Below the pieces are notes generated by a model that saw only the letters and a program-made list of their open reading frames with translations, was not told where the DNA came from and ran no database searches. A program made the position numbers and the translations under genes. From Oscillospiraceae bacterium (GTDB taxonomy: Bacteria > Bacillota_A > Clostridia > Oscillospirales > Oscillospiraceae), in NCBI GenBank assembly GCA_902789835.1, contig CADAPN010000004.1, forward strand, positions 1 through 64,000: a stretch of DNA of 64,000 nucleotides. Reading direction: 5' to 3'. Shown piece after piece: positions 41,784 through 50,807 of the stretch; position 1 is the stretch's first letter, and each line of letters starts with the position of its first letter.

Positions 41784-42689
41784 ATGTCCTTTTCCTCCGA
41801 AACCAAGGCAGAGCTCTGTGACAGCCGCCTTGACAAGCGCAGTCTGGCACTCGCCGAATGCTACGGCGTCCTGCTCTACTGCAACACCTTCCGCACCTCC
41901 GAGATTCGGATTATTACCGCCTCCGCGCCCTTTGCCGAGCGCCTTCCGCGGCTGTTCAAAAAAGCCTTTGCCTTCGGCTTTGACCAGCTCCCTCCGGAGG
42001 ACGCCCTGGGCAAGCGCAGCTTCTGCATCCTCGATCCCGAAAAAATCACCCACATTCTCGAGAGCTTCGGCGGCGACGCCGGCGGCCCCATCTCCCATCA
42101 CATCAATCTCGGCATTCTCGAAGATCCCGGCTGCAGTGAAGCCTTTGTCAAGGGTGCCTTTCTGGCCGGAGGCAGCGTGACCGATCCCGAAAAGCGTTTT
42201 CATCTCGAGCTCGCCACCAGTCACCACAGCGTCAGCCGGGAGCTTCGCGCGATGCTGCTGGAGATGGACCTGGAGCCGAAGGAGGCCGAGCGCGGTGCGC
42301 ATTCCCTGCTCTACTTCAAAAAGGCGGACCAGATTTCCGACTTTCTCGCCCGCATCGGCGCCCATGTGGCGGCCATGAACATTCTGACCGCCAAAGTCGA
42401 CAAGGAGATGCGCAACACCGTCACCCGGCAGATCAACTGCGACTCTGCCAACGCCGACAAGACGGTCTCCGCCGCCATGCGCCAGAACGAGGCCATTCGC
42501 CGCCTCATCAAGCGCGACGGGCTGGACGGTCTGCCCGAGGCATTGCGCGACGCGGCGCTTCTGCGTCTGGCAAACCCCGAGGCCAGCCTCGCCGATCTCG
42601 CCCTGCTCTCCAATCCCCCTGTCACCAAGAGCTGTCTGTCCCACCGTCTGAACAAAATCATCCTTCTCGCCGGAGAGGAGCAGCCATGA
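41784..42689 (+). CDS. whiA: WhiA DNA-binding regulator
   Basis: A 301-residue protein. The N-terminal homing-endonuclease-like domain has SFSSETKAEL, RSFCILDPEK and CSEAFVKGAFLAGGSVTDP; the C-terminal HTH has LPEALRDAALLRLANPEASL and SCLSHRLNKI. WhiA links division and metabolism in Firmicutes and sporulation in Streptomyces. Its stop overlaps the dnaE start in ATGA. Confidence 0.95.
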   Translation: MSFSSETKAELCDSRLDKRSLALAECYGVLLYCNTFRTSEIRIITASAPFAERLPRLFKKAFAFGFDQLPPEDALGKRSFCILDPEKITHILESFGGDAGGPISHHINLGILEDPGCSEAFVKGAFLAGGSVTDPEKRFHLELATSHHSVSRELRAMLLEMDLEPKEAERGAHSLLYFKKADQISDFLARIGAHVAAMNILTAKVDKEMRNTVTRQINCDSANADKTVSAAMRQNEAIRRLIKRDGLDGLPEALRDAALLRLANPEASLADLALLSNPPVTKSCLSHRLNKIILLAGEEQP

Positions 42690-45600
42690 GCTTTGTCCAC
42701 CTTCATGTGCATACCGAATACTCGCTGCTGGACGGCTTCTGCCGCATCGACCGCATTGCCCAGAAAGCCAAGTCCCTCGGTCAGAGTTCCATAGCCATCA
42801 CCGACCATGGCGTCATGTACGGCGCCGTGGCGTTTTATCGTGCCTGCCTGAAGGAGGGCATTCACCCCATCATCGGCTGTGAGGTCTATGTGGCGCCGCG
42901 CACCCGCTTTCAGAAGGAGCACGGTCTTGACAACAACTATTCCCACCTGATCCTGCTCTGCAAGGATGAGACCGGCTACCGGAACCTCTGCGCCCTGGTC
43001 AGCGCCGGCTTCACCGAGGGCTTCTATGTAAAGCCGCGCATCGACTGGGAACTGCTCAGCGCCCATGCAGAGGGCCTCATCTGTCTCTCCGGCTGTCTCG
43101 CCGGGGAAATCCCCCAGGCCATTTTAAACGGGAATACCGCCCGGGCCAGAGACCGCGCTTTAAAGCTGCGGGAGCTCTTCGGCGAGGACTTCTTCCTCGA
43201 GATTCAGAACCACGGCATCCCCGAGGAACAGCGCGTCACCGAAGGCCTCGTCGCCCTCAGCCGGGAGACCGGCATCCCTCTCGTCATGACCAACGACGCC
43301 CATTATCTTGAGAAGTCCGACGCCTACTACCAGGACGTGCTCATGTGCATCCAGACCGGAAAAACCGTCGACGAGCCCAACCGCATGCGCTTCGAGACCC
43401 AGGAATTCTACCTGAAGAGCGAAGCGGAGATGCGCAGTCTTTTCCCCGGTCTTGCCGAGGCCGCGGACAATACGAATCTCATTGCCGACCGCTGCCATTA
43501 CGATTTCGAATTCGGCCACTACCACCTGCCCCGCTTTCGCCTGCCGGAGGGTGAGACCGACAGCGCCGCCTACCTGCGCAAGCTCTGTGAGCGCGGCTTT
43601 GCCGTCCGTTATCCCGACCGTCCGGAAGTCCACGCCCAGCTGGATTATGAGCTCGGCATCATCGAGAAGATGGGGTTTGTGGATTATTTTCTCATTGTCT
43701 CGGACTTCATCGGCTATGCCAAGCGCAACGGCATCCCCGTCGGTCCCGGCCGCGGCAGCGCCGCCGGCAGCGTGGTCTCCTACTGTCTCTACATCACCGA
43801 TGTCGACCCCATCAAGTATTCTCTGTTCTTTGAGCGCTTCCTGAATCCGGAGCGCGTCTCCATGCCGGATATCGACGTCGACTTCTGTGTCAACCGCCGC
43901 GGCGAGGTCATCGACTACGTCAACCGCTTCTACGGCGAGGACCATGTCGCCCAGATCGTCACCTTCGGCACCATGGCGGCCCGCGCGGCCATCCGCGATG
44001 TGGGCCGTGTCCTGAACATCAGCTACGCCGAGACCGACGCCGTCGCCAAACAGGTCCCCACCGCCCTCAACATGACCCTGGATGAGGCGCTGAAGCTCTC
44101 CAGGCCCCTGAAAGAATTCTACGACTCAAACGAGAAGCTCCGTACCCTTATCGACGTGGCCCGCGCGCTGGAAGGCATGCCCCGGCACGCCTCGACCCAC
44201 GCCGCCGGTGTCGTGATTACCGAGCGCCCCGTAAAAGACTACGTTCCCCTGGCGAAGAACGACGAGTCCGTGGTATGCCAGTACCAGATGACCACCCTGG
44301 AGGAACTGGGTCTGCTGAAGATGGACTTTCTCGGTCTGCGAAACCTCACCGTTCTGGAGGACGCCGCCCGCCTGGTCCGCCAGAAGGAACCCGGCTTCCG
44401 GGTAGAGGACGTGCCGGAGGACGACCCCACGGTTTTCGAGATGCTTTCCGCCGGGCAGACCATGGGTGTCTTTCAGATGGAGAGCGCCGGCATGACCGGC
44501 GTCTGTGTCCAGCTGCGTCCGAAGAGCATTGAGGACATTACCGCCATTGTCGCCCTTTACCGTCCGGGTCCCATGGACAGCATCCCGCGCTTCATCGAAT
44601 GCTCCCAGCACCCCGAACATGTCACCTACAAGCACCCTCTGCTCCGTCCGATTCTTGAAGTCACCTACGGCTGCATCGTCTACCAGGAACAGGTCATCGA
44701 AATTTTCCGTCAGCTTGCGGGCTTCTCCCTCGGTCAGGCCGATATGATCCGACGTGCCATGAGCAAGAAAAAGCACGCCGTCATCGATGCCGAGCGCGTC
44801 GCCTTCGTCCACGGTGATCCAAAGCGCGGCATTGCCGGCGCAGTGGCAAACGGGGTCCCCGAGGCGGTGGCAAACAGCATCTATGACGAGATTCTGGATT
44901 TTGCCAGCTACGCCTTCAACAAAGCCCACGCCGTGTGCTATGCCATTGTGGCCTACCGCACCGCGTATATGAAGAAGCACTATCCCGGCGAGTATATGGC
45001 CGCGCTGCTCTCCTCTGTTCTTGACAACGGTCAGAAGATTTCCGAGTATACCGCCGAATGCCGCGAACTCGGTCTTTCCCTGCTGCCGCCCGATGTGAAC
45101 GAATCCCAGTCCGGCTTCTCCGTATCCGGCGGGAACATTCGCTTCGGTCTCGCCGCCATCAAGGGCATTGGCCGCAGCGCCGTCGCCCAGCTGGAGGCGG
45201 AGCGTCGGGTGAGCGGTCCCTTCCGCAGTTTTGAGGACTTTCTCCGCCGGATGAACGGCAAGGATTTTAACCGCCGCGCCGTCGAAAACCTGATCCGCGC
45301 CGGGGGCTTTGACTCCTTCGGCTATAAACGCAAGGCCCTGGTCTCGGTCGCCGGCAGCATGATCGACAGCATCAGCCGGGAGACCCGGGACAACATCTCC
45401 GGACAGATGGATCTGTTCGGCTCCTGGGAAGAGGACGAGTCGCAGTCCGGTTCAAAGCAGGACAGTCTTCCGATCCCGGATGTCCAGGAATACAGCCCCC
45501 GTGAACGCATGGCGATGGAAAAGGAGATGACCGGCCTCTATCTGAGCGGGCATCCCATGGACGAATACCGTGACGCGGTCCGCCGGACCGGCGCCGTTCC

Positions 45601-46216
45601 CATCGGCGCCATCATGAACGACTTTTCCTCCGAGGAAGGCCCGCAGCGCTTTTCTGATAACCAGCCTGTCGTGGTTGCCGGCGTCATCGATTCCCACCGG
45701 ACCCGCACCACCAAGAACAATTCTCTCATGTGCTATGTCCAGCTTGAAGATGACAGCGGCACCATGGAGCTGATCGTCTTTCAGAAGGCCCTGGATCTCT
45801 GCGGCGCCTACATCGTCGACAACCAGGCCGTCCTTGTCCGCGGAAAGATCTCCGTCCGAGACGAGAAGGAGGCCCAGATCATGGTCGACTCCATCCGTCC
45901 TCTCTCCGATCTGAACACCCCCGGCACGGCGCAGCCGTCCGAAGCTCCTGCCGGAGGGACGGCCCCCGCAGCCGGGCTGTCTCCCCGTCCCGCTGCCGCC
46001 GGGCAGACTCAGAAGCTCTATATCCGTCTCCCCTCGGAGGAGGACCCGCTTCTCCGCCGCATCACGCTGATTCTGACCATGTTCCCGGGCAGCGGCTCCA
46101 TGATCATCTGGTGTGAGAAGGAGAAGAAAAAGCTCGGCACCCGCTGCCTCCTGCACGAGGGCCTGATTCTCGAGCTGCAGGAACTCCTCGGTCCCGAAAA
46201 CGTTGTTCTGAAATAA
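42686..46216 (+). CDS. dnaE: DNA polymerase III alpha subunit
   Basis: A 1176-residue replicative-type polymerase. PHP domain at the start (FVHLHVHTEYSLLDG, AITDHGVMYGA), palm motifs GPGRGSAAGSVVSYCL and MPDIDVDF (catalytic acidic cluster), a tandem HhH region, and an OB fold near the C-terminus (VVVAGVIDSHRTRTTKN). A Pro/Ala-rich linker (about 1075-1110) precedes the last domain. In Firmicutes DnaE works with PolC, extending primers. Translationally coupled to whiA. Confidence 0.96.
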   Translation: MSFVHLHVHTEYSLLDGFCRIDRIAQKAKSLGQSSIAITDHGVMYGAVAFYRACLKEGIHPIIGCEVYVAPRTRFQKEHGLDNNYSHLILLCKDETGYRNLCALVSAGFTEGFYVKPRIDWELLSAHAEGLICLSGCLAGEIPQAILNGNTARARDRALKLRELFGEDFFLEIQNHGIPEEQRVTEGLVALSRETGIPLVMTNDAHYLEKSDAYYQDVLMCIQTGKTVDEPNRMRFETQEFYLKSEAEMRSLFPGLAEAADNTNLIADRCHYDFEFGHYHLPRFRLPEGETDSAAYLRKLCERGFAVRYPDRPEVHAQLDYELGIIEKMGFVDYFLIVSDFIGYAKRNGIPVGPGRGSAAGSVVSYCLYITDVDPIKYSLFFERFLNPERVSMPDIDVDFCVNRRGEVIDYVNRFYGEDHVAQIVTFGTMAARAAIRDVGRVLNISYAETDAVAKQVPTALNMTLDEALKLSRPLKEFYDSNEKLRTLIDVARALEGMPRHASTHAAGVVITERPVKDYVPLAKNDESVVCQYQMTTLEELGLLKMDFLGLRNLTVLEDAARLVRQKEPGFRVEDVPEDDPTVFEMLSAGQTMGVFQMESAGMTGVCVQLRPKSIEDITAIVALYRPGPMDSIPRFIECSQHPEHVTYKHPLLRPILEVTYGCIVYQEQVIEIFRQLAGFSLGQADMIRRAMSKKKHAVIDAERVAFVHGDPKRGIAGAVANGVPEAVANSIYDEILDFASYAFNKAHAVCYAIVAYRTAYMKKHYPGEYMAALLSSVLDNGQKISEYTAECRELGLSLLPPDVNESQSGFSVSGGNIRFGLAAIKGIGRSAVAQLEAERRVSGPFRSFEDFLRRMNGKDFNRRAVENLIRAGGFDSFGYKRKALVSVAGSMIDSISRETRDNISGQMDLFGSWEEDESQSGSKQDSLPIPDVQEYSPRERMAMEKEMTGLYLSGHPMDEYRDAVRRTGAVPIGAIMNDFSSEEGPQRFSDNQPVVVAGVIDSHRTRTTKNNSLMCYVQLEDDSGTMELIVFQKALDLCGAYIVDNQAVLVRGKISVRDEKEAQIMVDSIRPLSDLNTPGTAQPSEAPAGGTAPAAGLSPRPAAAGQTQKLYIRLPSEEDPLLRRITLILTMFPGSGSMIIWCEKEKKKLGTRCLLHEGLILELQELLGPENVVLK

Positions 46217-46282
46217 CAAGTCCGCCCTGCCCGCGGTGCCCTTTCCGCCCGGTCAGGCTTGCCGGATCGCCCGTATACGTGC

Positions 46283-46328
46283 AAAACGGCCGGGATTGCG
46301 TCTCACCTGACGCAATCCCGGCCGTTTT
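46283..46328. terminator. bidirectional terminator, dnaE / acyl-CoA ligase-like
   Basis: A 20-bp perfect stem beginning AAAACGGCCGGGATT with loop TCACCT, with A and T tracts at its base. It lies between convergent genes and can act both ways. Confidence 0.9.
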
Positions 46329-46339
46329 CTGTCTATGCT

Positions 46340-47923
46340 TTATGCGATGCCCAGTTCCGCCCGGGCCCGGGCCGCCGTGGCGGCCGAGTCGACCTTTCCG
46401 GTGCCGTTGAGCGGCAGCCGGTCGAAGAAGAGAATGTATTTCGGGATCTTGTATGCCGCCACCTGCTCCCGCAAATGGTCACGGATCTCTTCCTCCGCGA
46501 TCGACATGTTCTCATGGAGCACCACGCAGGCGCAGGCCTCTTCGCCGTAGTGCACGTCCGGCACCGGAATCATCCGGCACGTATCCACCTGCGGCAGCGC
46601 GCAGATCTCATTCTCCACTTCCACGGGGCTGATCTTCTCTCCGCCCCGGTTGATGAGCTCCTTGATTCTGCCCCGGAGAATGATGTCTCCGTCCTCGTCC
46701 AGTTCTCCGAGGTCTCCGGTATGCAGCCATCCGTCCGCATCGATGGCCTTCGCGGTCTGCTCCGGCTGGTGGTAGTATCCCTGCATCACGAGATAGCCCT
46801 TGATGCAGATTTCCCCCACCTTGCCGGGCGCCAGTGCTTCCCCGGTCTCCAGGTCGGCGATCTTTCCCTCCACATGGTTCATAAACTTCCCCACCGTGGT
46901 GCTGCGCTTGTCCATACTGTCGTCCAGGCTGCACACCGTCAGGCCCGCAGTGGACTCGGTCTGTCCCAGGCTCGAGGCAAGGGTCATTCCGAAGCCCTCT
47001 TCGATCCGGATGAAATCATTGGGCGGATAACTCGCCCCGCCGATGATGCCGACTCTCAGGCTGCTGATGTCATAGTCGGCGAAGTCCTTCCTCGCCATAA
47101 TGGCCCGATACATGGAAGGAACCGCATGCAGGACCGTACAACGGTGCTGCTGGATCGCCCGGAGAATCGAGCTCGTATGCCGGTTGTCCGGCAGACAGAT
47201 GCAGCCTCCCACTGCCGCTGAGGCCATGATGTTGGTGGAGATCGTAAAGCAGTGGAACATCGGAACCGCGACGCAGAACACATCCTCATAAGTAGCCGCA
47301 AAGTCGTTCGACTGCTGGATTCCGCCGTTCACGCGGGAGAAGTGGCTGGTCATCACCGGTTTGGGAAGTCCCGTGCTGCCGGAGGTGAAGATGATCACCG
47401 CCGTATCTTCGCAGCGGACCAGTTTCTCCGCTTCAGCAACGGCGTCTTCGTCTGCCCTCTCCTCTGCCCGGAGAGGAGGATAGGCCGCCGAGGCCGTTCT
47501 CCCTACCGTGAAAACGCCTTCCGTCACAGCCGGGAGGCTGCCCAGCGCTTTCACATCCGCGGCCAGATCCCTGTCCTTCTGGTAAGACGCTCCGATGCAG
47601 ATGAGCTTCGGCTCTCCGAGCCGAAGCACCGTTTCCAGGTCGGTCCGGACCAGGGCGGTGTTGACCATGACGGCCACGGCCCCGATCCGCTGGATCGCGA
47701 AGAACAGTGCCAGGACCTCGGCCTCGGCCTCACCGAACAGCGCGACATGGTCGCCCCGGCCGACGCCCTGACGCAGCAGCGCGGTCGCGTAGCGGTCCGT
47801 CAGTTCGTCAAACTGTCGATAAGTCAGTCTGGTCTCGCGGTCGATGACTGCCGTGCGGTTCGGAAACAGCGCCGTCGTTCTGCGCAGCAGCCCGCCCACC
47901 GTGATATATTCCAAAGGAAGCAT
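46340..47923 (-). CDS. AMP-dependent acyl-CoA synthetase/ligase family enzyme
   Basis: A 527-residue adenylate-forming enzyme. A3 loop IIFTSGSTGLPKPVM (about residues 177-191; Pro where Gly is usual after PK), A5-like SLGQTEST, A7 WLHTGDLGELDEDGDI, A8 RGRIKELINRGGEKISPVEVE and A10 Lys in LNGTGKVD are present. It should activate a carboxylate to acyl-AMP, then probably the CoA thioester. The substrate is not visible; fatty or aromatic acids are likely, and aryl acids from IorAB are one speculative option. Monocistronic. Confidence 0.88.
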   Translation of the reverse strand: MLPLEYITVGGLLRRTTALFPNRTAVIDRETRLTYRQFDELTDRYATALLRQGVGRGDHVALFGEAEAEVLALFFAIQRIGAVAVMVNTALVRTDLETVLRLGEPKLICIGASYQKDRDLAADVKALGSLPAVTEGVFTVGRTASAAYPPLRAEERADEDAVAEAEKLVRCEDTAVIIFTSGSTGLPKPVMTSHFSRVNGGIQQSNDFAATYEDVFCVAVPMFHCFTISTNIMASAAVGGCICLPDNRHTSSILRAIQQHRCTVLHAVPSMYRAIMARKDFADYDISSLRVGIIGGASYPPNDFIRIEEGFGMTLASSLGQTESTAGLTVCSLDDSMDKRSTTVGKFMNHVEGKIADLETGEALAPGKVGEICIKGYLVMQGYYHQPEQTAKAIDADGWLHTGDLGELDEDGDIILRGRIKELINRGGEKISPVEVENEICALPQVDTCRMIPVPDVHYGEEACACVVLHENMSIAEEEIRDHLREQVAAYKIPKYILFFDRLPLNGTGKVDSAATAARARAELGIA

Positions 47924-47992
47924 AGGACACCTCCGTCATGTCAGCAGATTAAAGATTATTTTACCACGTTTCAGTGCCTAAGGCAATCGGAT

Positions 47993-48394
47993 TTATGCAT
48001 TTCCGTATACTTCCTGCTCCACCACGCACTGATTCTTAATCGTCCCGACCAGCGCCTGCAGCGCATCGATGACATGGGGCCTTATGTCGCCGCCCACCAG
48101 AACCAGCATGATGTCATCGCCGAGGGTCAGTTCGCCTTCATTGAGCCAGACCCGGATGTAGTAGATTCCCTCCATCCGCTTCGCCTCCGCGATGGCCTGC
48201 TCCACCTTCTGCACGTCGTACCGGAAGATCATCCCGGTTACGGGTTCGGTGTTCTCCTGTCCCTGCCGGACCTTTGCCTTCGCAGTCCGGCGCACGGTCC
48301 CGTTGTGTACAAGAAACATCCCGCAGTCGGCCGCAGCGGGGTCTGCTTTCGCTTCTTTCAGCCACTGATCAATGGAGGGCGCTTCTTTTTTCAT
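47993..48394 (-). CDS. MoaE-like small protein
   Basis: A 133-residue protein starting MKKEAPSIDQWLKEAKADP after AGAAGGAATT. It resembles, in outline, the MoaE large subunit of molybdopterin synthase: GMFLVHNGTVR early, IYYIRVWLNEGELTLGDDIM where MoaE has its HR.G.l.vGe motif, and VLVGGDIRPHVIDAL. Several MoaE active-site residues are not in place, and no moaD or other cofactor genes adjoin. Best called a divergent MoaE-family protein of clostridia; catalytic activity is doubtful. Confidence 0.5.
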   Translation of the reverse strand: MKKEAPSIDQWLKEAKADPAAADCGMFLVHNGTVRRTAKAKVRQGQENTEPVTGMIFRYDVQKVEQAIAEAKRMEGIYYIRVWLNEGELTLGDDIMLVLVGGDIRPHVIDALQALVGTIKNQCVVEQEVYGNA

Positions 48395-48424
48395 CACAAT
48401 TCCTTCTTTCTGTCAGATTCGTGT

Positions 48425-48958
48425 TTATTGAATATATACGATTGCCGATCTCCGAAGGGCGGAAACAATCCGCAGCACAGCGGAATAGGCCAGCCCTGTG
48501 GCGTAAATATACACCAGGAGATTCGGTCTGCCGAGGCAGAAAATACTGGCGAGACCGAAGAGCACATCCGCTGCCCCGATGGCCGTTTTCATTTTCCAGG
48601 AGCCTGCTTCCATCTGTCGTGCTTCTCTTGCGCCCAGAATCTCGATGACCCCTGAAATCAGATTGGCAACCAGCAGATACAGCATCAGATAGATGATCGG
48701 CACATCGTCCAGTGTCATGAAAAACATCCCGATATCCAGCAGAATGATTCCCTTGTACAACTGCAGCTTTCCGCCTACCATGTGCCTGGCCATGGTGAAA
48801 TAAAAGCTCAGTGACCCCAGGCCCTTCAGGATCATCGTCACAATGATGATCAGCATAATAAGACGGATGCCGGTTGCCGGTCGACAGATCACCAGCACAC
48901 CTGCGGCCAGCATCATAAGCCCTCCCAGCAGTTCCCTGGCCCGCTGAAGCTTAGTCAT
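48425..48958 (-). CDS. HdeD/DUF308-like membrane protein
   Basis: A 177-residue protein with about six hydrophobic segments (for example LLGGLMMLAAGVLVICRP, IMLIIIVTMILKGLGSL and DIGMFFMTLDDVPIIYLMLY). Paired short helices with G-x-x-x repeats are typical of DUF308, including E. coli HdeD, linked to acid resistance; the role is otherwise unknown. Its start overlaps the DUF6765-like stop by 8 bases. Confidence 0.75.
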   Translation of the reverse strand: MTKLQRARELLGGLMMLAAGVLVICRPATGIRLIMLIIIVTMILKGLGSLSFYFTMARHMVGGKLQLYKGIILLDIGMFFMTLDDVPIIYLMLYLLVANLISGVIEILGAREARQMEAGSWKMKTAIGAADVLFGLASIFCLGRPNLLVYIYATGLAYSAVLRIVSALRRSAIVYIQ

Positions 48959-50111
48959 GTTTTCCCTCTTCCTTCCTCCGCTCCGTCAGGATGCGGAAAT
49001 CGCGGATCCCCCGAAAGCCTTTTTTCGTGAAGTCCACCGAGATACCGGCCAGACGGCTTCCGGACCGGTAGATGTTCGCCGTCACCATGCTTTTCTGCCG
49101 CAGCGCCGCGAGGAAGAAGCGTCCAAGAAAGGTCTCCTCCCGGTCTTTTCCCCCTGCCGCGAGGTATTCTGCCTCTCTGCTTTCGATTTCAAATTCTTCG
49201 ATCTCGCGGCCCGAGATCTTTTCTCCCAGGGCTTTCCAGTCTTCACAGGCATCCGGCTGTCTCTTCCGCAGGATGGTCTCGATCTCTTCCCTCCAGGGGC
49301 CTATGGCTTCCCAGTCATACCGGTTTTTCTCAAAGCGTTCCCGCGTTCCCCTCAGGTACTTCATCGCTTCAATCATCTGCGCGAAGGCATGCAGATAGTC
49401 CTCCGGATTGTCCTTGACAATCACCCGATACCCGCCCCACGCAGGGAGATATTCATACTTCATGAAACTGTAATCCGGCAGATGCCCGGCCCTCCCGTGT
49501 CCGAGATTCATAACCGCGGATTCATCCGGCTGAAACAGGCTGTTGGTGAAGATTCCCGCCTCCAGATCATCCGGTTTGCTGGTGCTGTGCCGGAATCTGA
49601 TTTTTCGCTTCGATCCGTCGGGAAGCAGTTCAAAGAAATAATCGTCCGTGTTGTTGATCACGAGCGACGGTGTTCCGGCAAACCAGCTGTGGGCCCAGGT
49701 GTCCGCCAGCACATGCATGGCGATCCCCACCGCCTCCGGGCCGTTTCCCTTCGCCAGCTCTACCGTGCTTTCGATCAGCGCTCCGTTTGGGCGGCAGATC
49801 AGGCGGAATTTATTCCGGTACAGCCTGGTACAGCCTTTCTTTTCCGCCCGGAGATCGTATGGCAGGAAATGGAACGAGGCCCAGATTCTGGTGATATCCT
49901 GCAGCCCTGTAAGGTCCGTTCTCGCATTCGCCATCTCCATGGTCAGCTGGGTTGTCGCCGCTGACAGCGGGGCTTTGAGTTTTACCAGCAGGTTTCTGGA
50001 GCAGAGATCCACGAACTGCGCGCTGGTACAGATCTGCAGGCTCTCTTCATGGCTGTATCCGGCCAGGACTGCTGCGCAGTAGGTCGCATAATAGTGGAAA
50101 TCTTTCTGCAT
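48951..50111 (-). CDS. DUF6765-like protein
   Basis: A 386-residue soluble protein starting MQKDFHYYATYCAAVLAGYS. It shows QFVDLCS early and MHVLADTWAHSWFAG (about residues 128-142), an H-x-x-x-D-x-x-x-H pattern reminiscent of the zinc-dependent phospholipase C fold; DFHYYATY and AQFVD would supply further His and Asp ligands. I associate this layout with DUF6765. A metal-dependent hydrolase is a plausible but unproven role. It lies between two small membrane-protein genes. Confidence 0.65.
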   Translation of the reverse strand: MQKDFHYYATYCAAVLAGYSHEESLQICTSAQFVDLCSRNLLVKLKAPLSAATTQLTMEMANARTDLTGLQDITRIWASFHFLPYDLRAEKKGCTRLYRNKFRLICRPNGALIESTVELAKGNGPEAVGIAMHVLADTWAHSWFAGTPSLVINNTDDYFFELLPDGSKRKIRFRHSTSKPDDLEAGIFTNSLFQPDESAVMNLGHGRAGHLPDYSFMKYEYLPAWGGYRVIVKDNPEDYLHAFAQMIEAMKYLRGTRERFEKNRYDWEAIGPWREEIETILRKRQPDACEDWKALGEKISGREIEEFEIESREAEYLAAGGKDREETFLGRFFLAALRQKSMVTANIYRSGSRLAGISVDFTKKGFRGIRDFRILTERRKEEGKHD

Positions 50112-50115
50112 TCTC

Positions 50116-50619
50116 TCACTCCTGCTCTGCCAGCTGCCTGAGCAGTTTTCTCACCCGAACGGCAGACCAGCACATCTCAAGTGTAATAACTGCCGATGTA
50201 ATTTCCACAAACAGAGACATCAGCGCCTCCAGATTCAGTTCTATCCGGATTCCCGGCACCACGATGGCGGTGAATGTCAGCGCCAGGCCGATCAGTGTAA
50301 TCAAAAATGCCACCACGATATATCCCGGGCCTTTTCTTTCTCCTTTTCCTTCCGCAACCGCGGATCGGCCGATATAGAGCCGGATTGCGATTTCAACCGC
50401 CAGGACCACCGCAGTCATGAAGAAATACATCGTCTTCATGATGGTTTCACTCACTTCCGGCACCGTGATCTCTTCCACGATACTGCTCCATTGAGATGTG
50501 ATATACAGGATTGTTCTAATGATGCTCCAGGCGCCGAAGGCCATGACACCGAGTCCCACGATTTTCAGGGTATCCTGGTTTTTTCTCAATTGAATTTGCA
50601 GCGCGTCGTTTTCCCGCAT
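50116..50619 (-). CDS. four-helix membrane protein, unknown
   Basis: A 167-residue protein with four hydrophobic segments (IVGLGVMAFGAWSIIRTILYI; TMYFFMTAVVLAVEIAI; YIVVAFLITLIGLALTFTAIV; LFVEITSAVITLEMCW) and a charged loop GKGERKGP. No family is recognised. First gene of the minus-strand unit that continues with the DUF6765-like, HdeD-like and MoaE-like genes; its stop is 4 bases before the next ATG. Confidence 0.75.
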   Translation of the reverse strand: MRENDALQIQLRKNQDTLKIVGLGVMAFGAWSIIRTILYITSQWSSIVEEITVPEVSETIMKTMYFFMTAVVLAVEIAIRLYIGRSAVAEGKGERKGPGYIVVAFLITLIGLALTFTAIVVPGIRIELNLEALMSLFVEITSAVITLEMCWSAVRVRKLLRQLAEQE

Positions 50620-50679
50620 TTGATCTCCCTCTTTTTCCGCGCAGCAGCTGAAAGCAGCCTTCTGTGTGAACTGTTATTG

Positions 50680-50723
50680 AAAGAGCGAAAAAGCGCCCTG
50701 TTTCCGGGCCTTTTTCGCTCTTT
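50680..50723. terminator. terminator of the phosphorelay operon
   Basis: AAAGAGCGAAAAAG pairs with CTTTTTCGCTCTTT, extended by GCCC/GGGC with one bulge, around TGTTTCC. A and T tracts are built into the stem, so it can act on either strand; it ends the minus-strand kinase operon. Confidence 0.85.
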
Positions 50724-50807
50724 TTCATCTGACCGGCGTCAAAGACGGAACCATCCTTCAGCCATAAGGTCAGATATGATTCTGCCTGAAAATGCGCTTT
50801 GTCCCGT

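Noticed and set aside
38885..41836. 983-codon open frame on the minus strand opposite hprK-murB-rapZ
   Set aside because: It is antisense to three genes with clear motifs and has low-complexity His/Asp/Gly/Ala-rich composition with no family motif. Such long shadows are expected from third-position GC bias.
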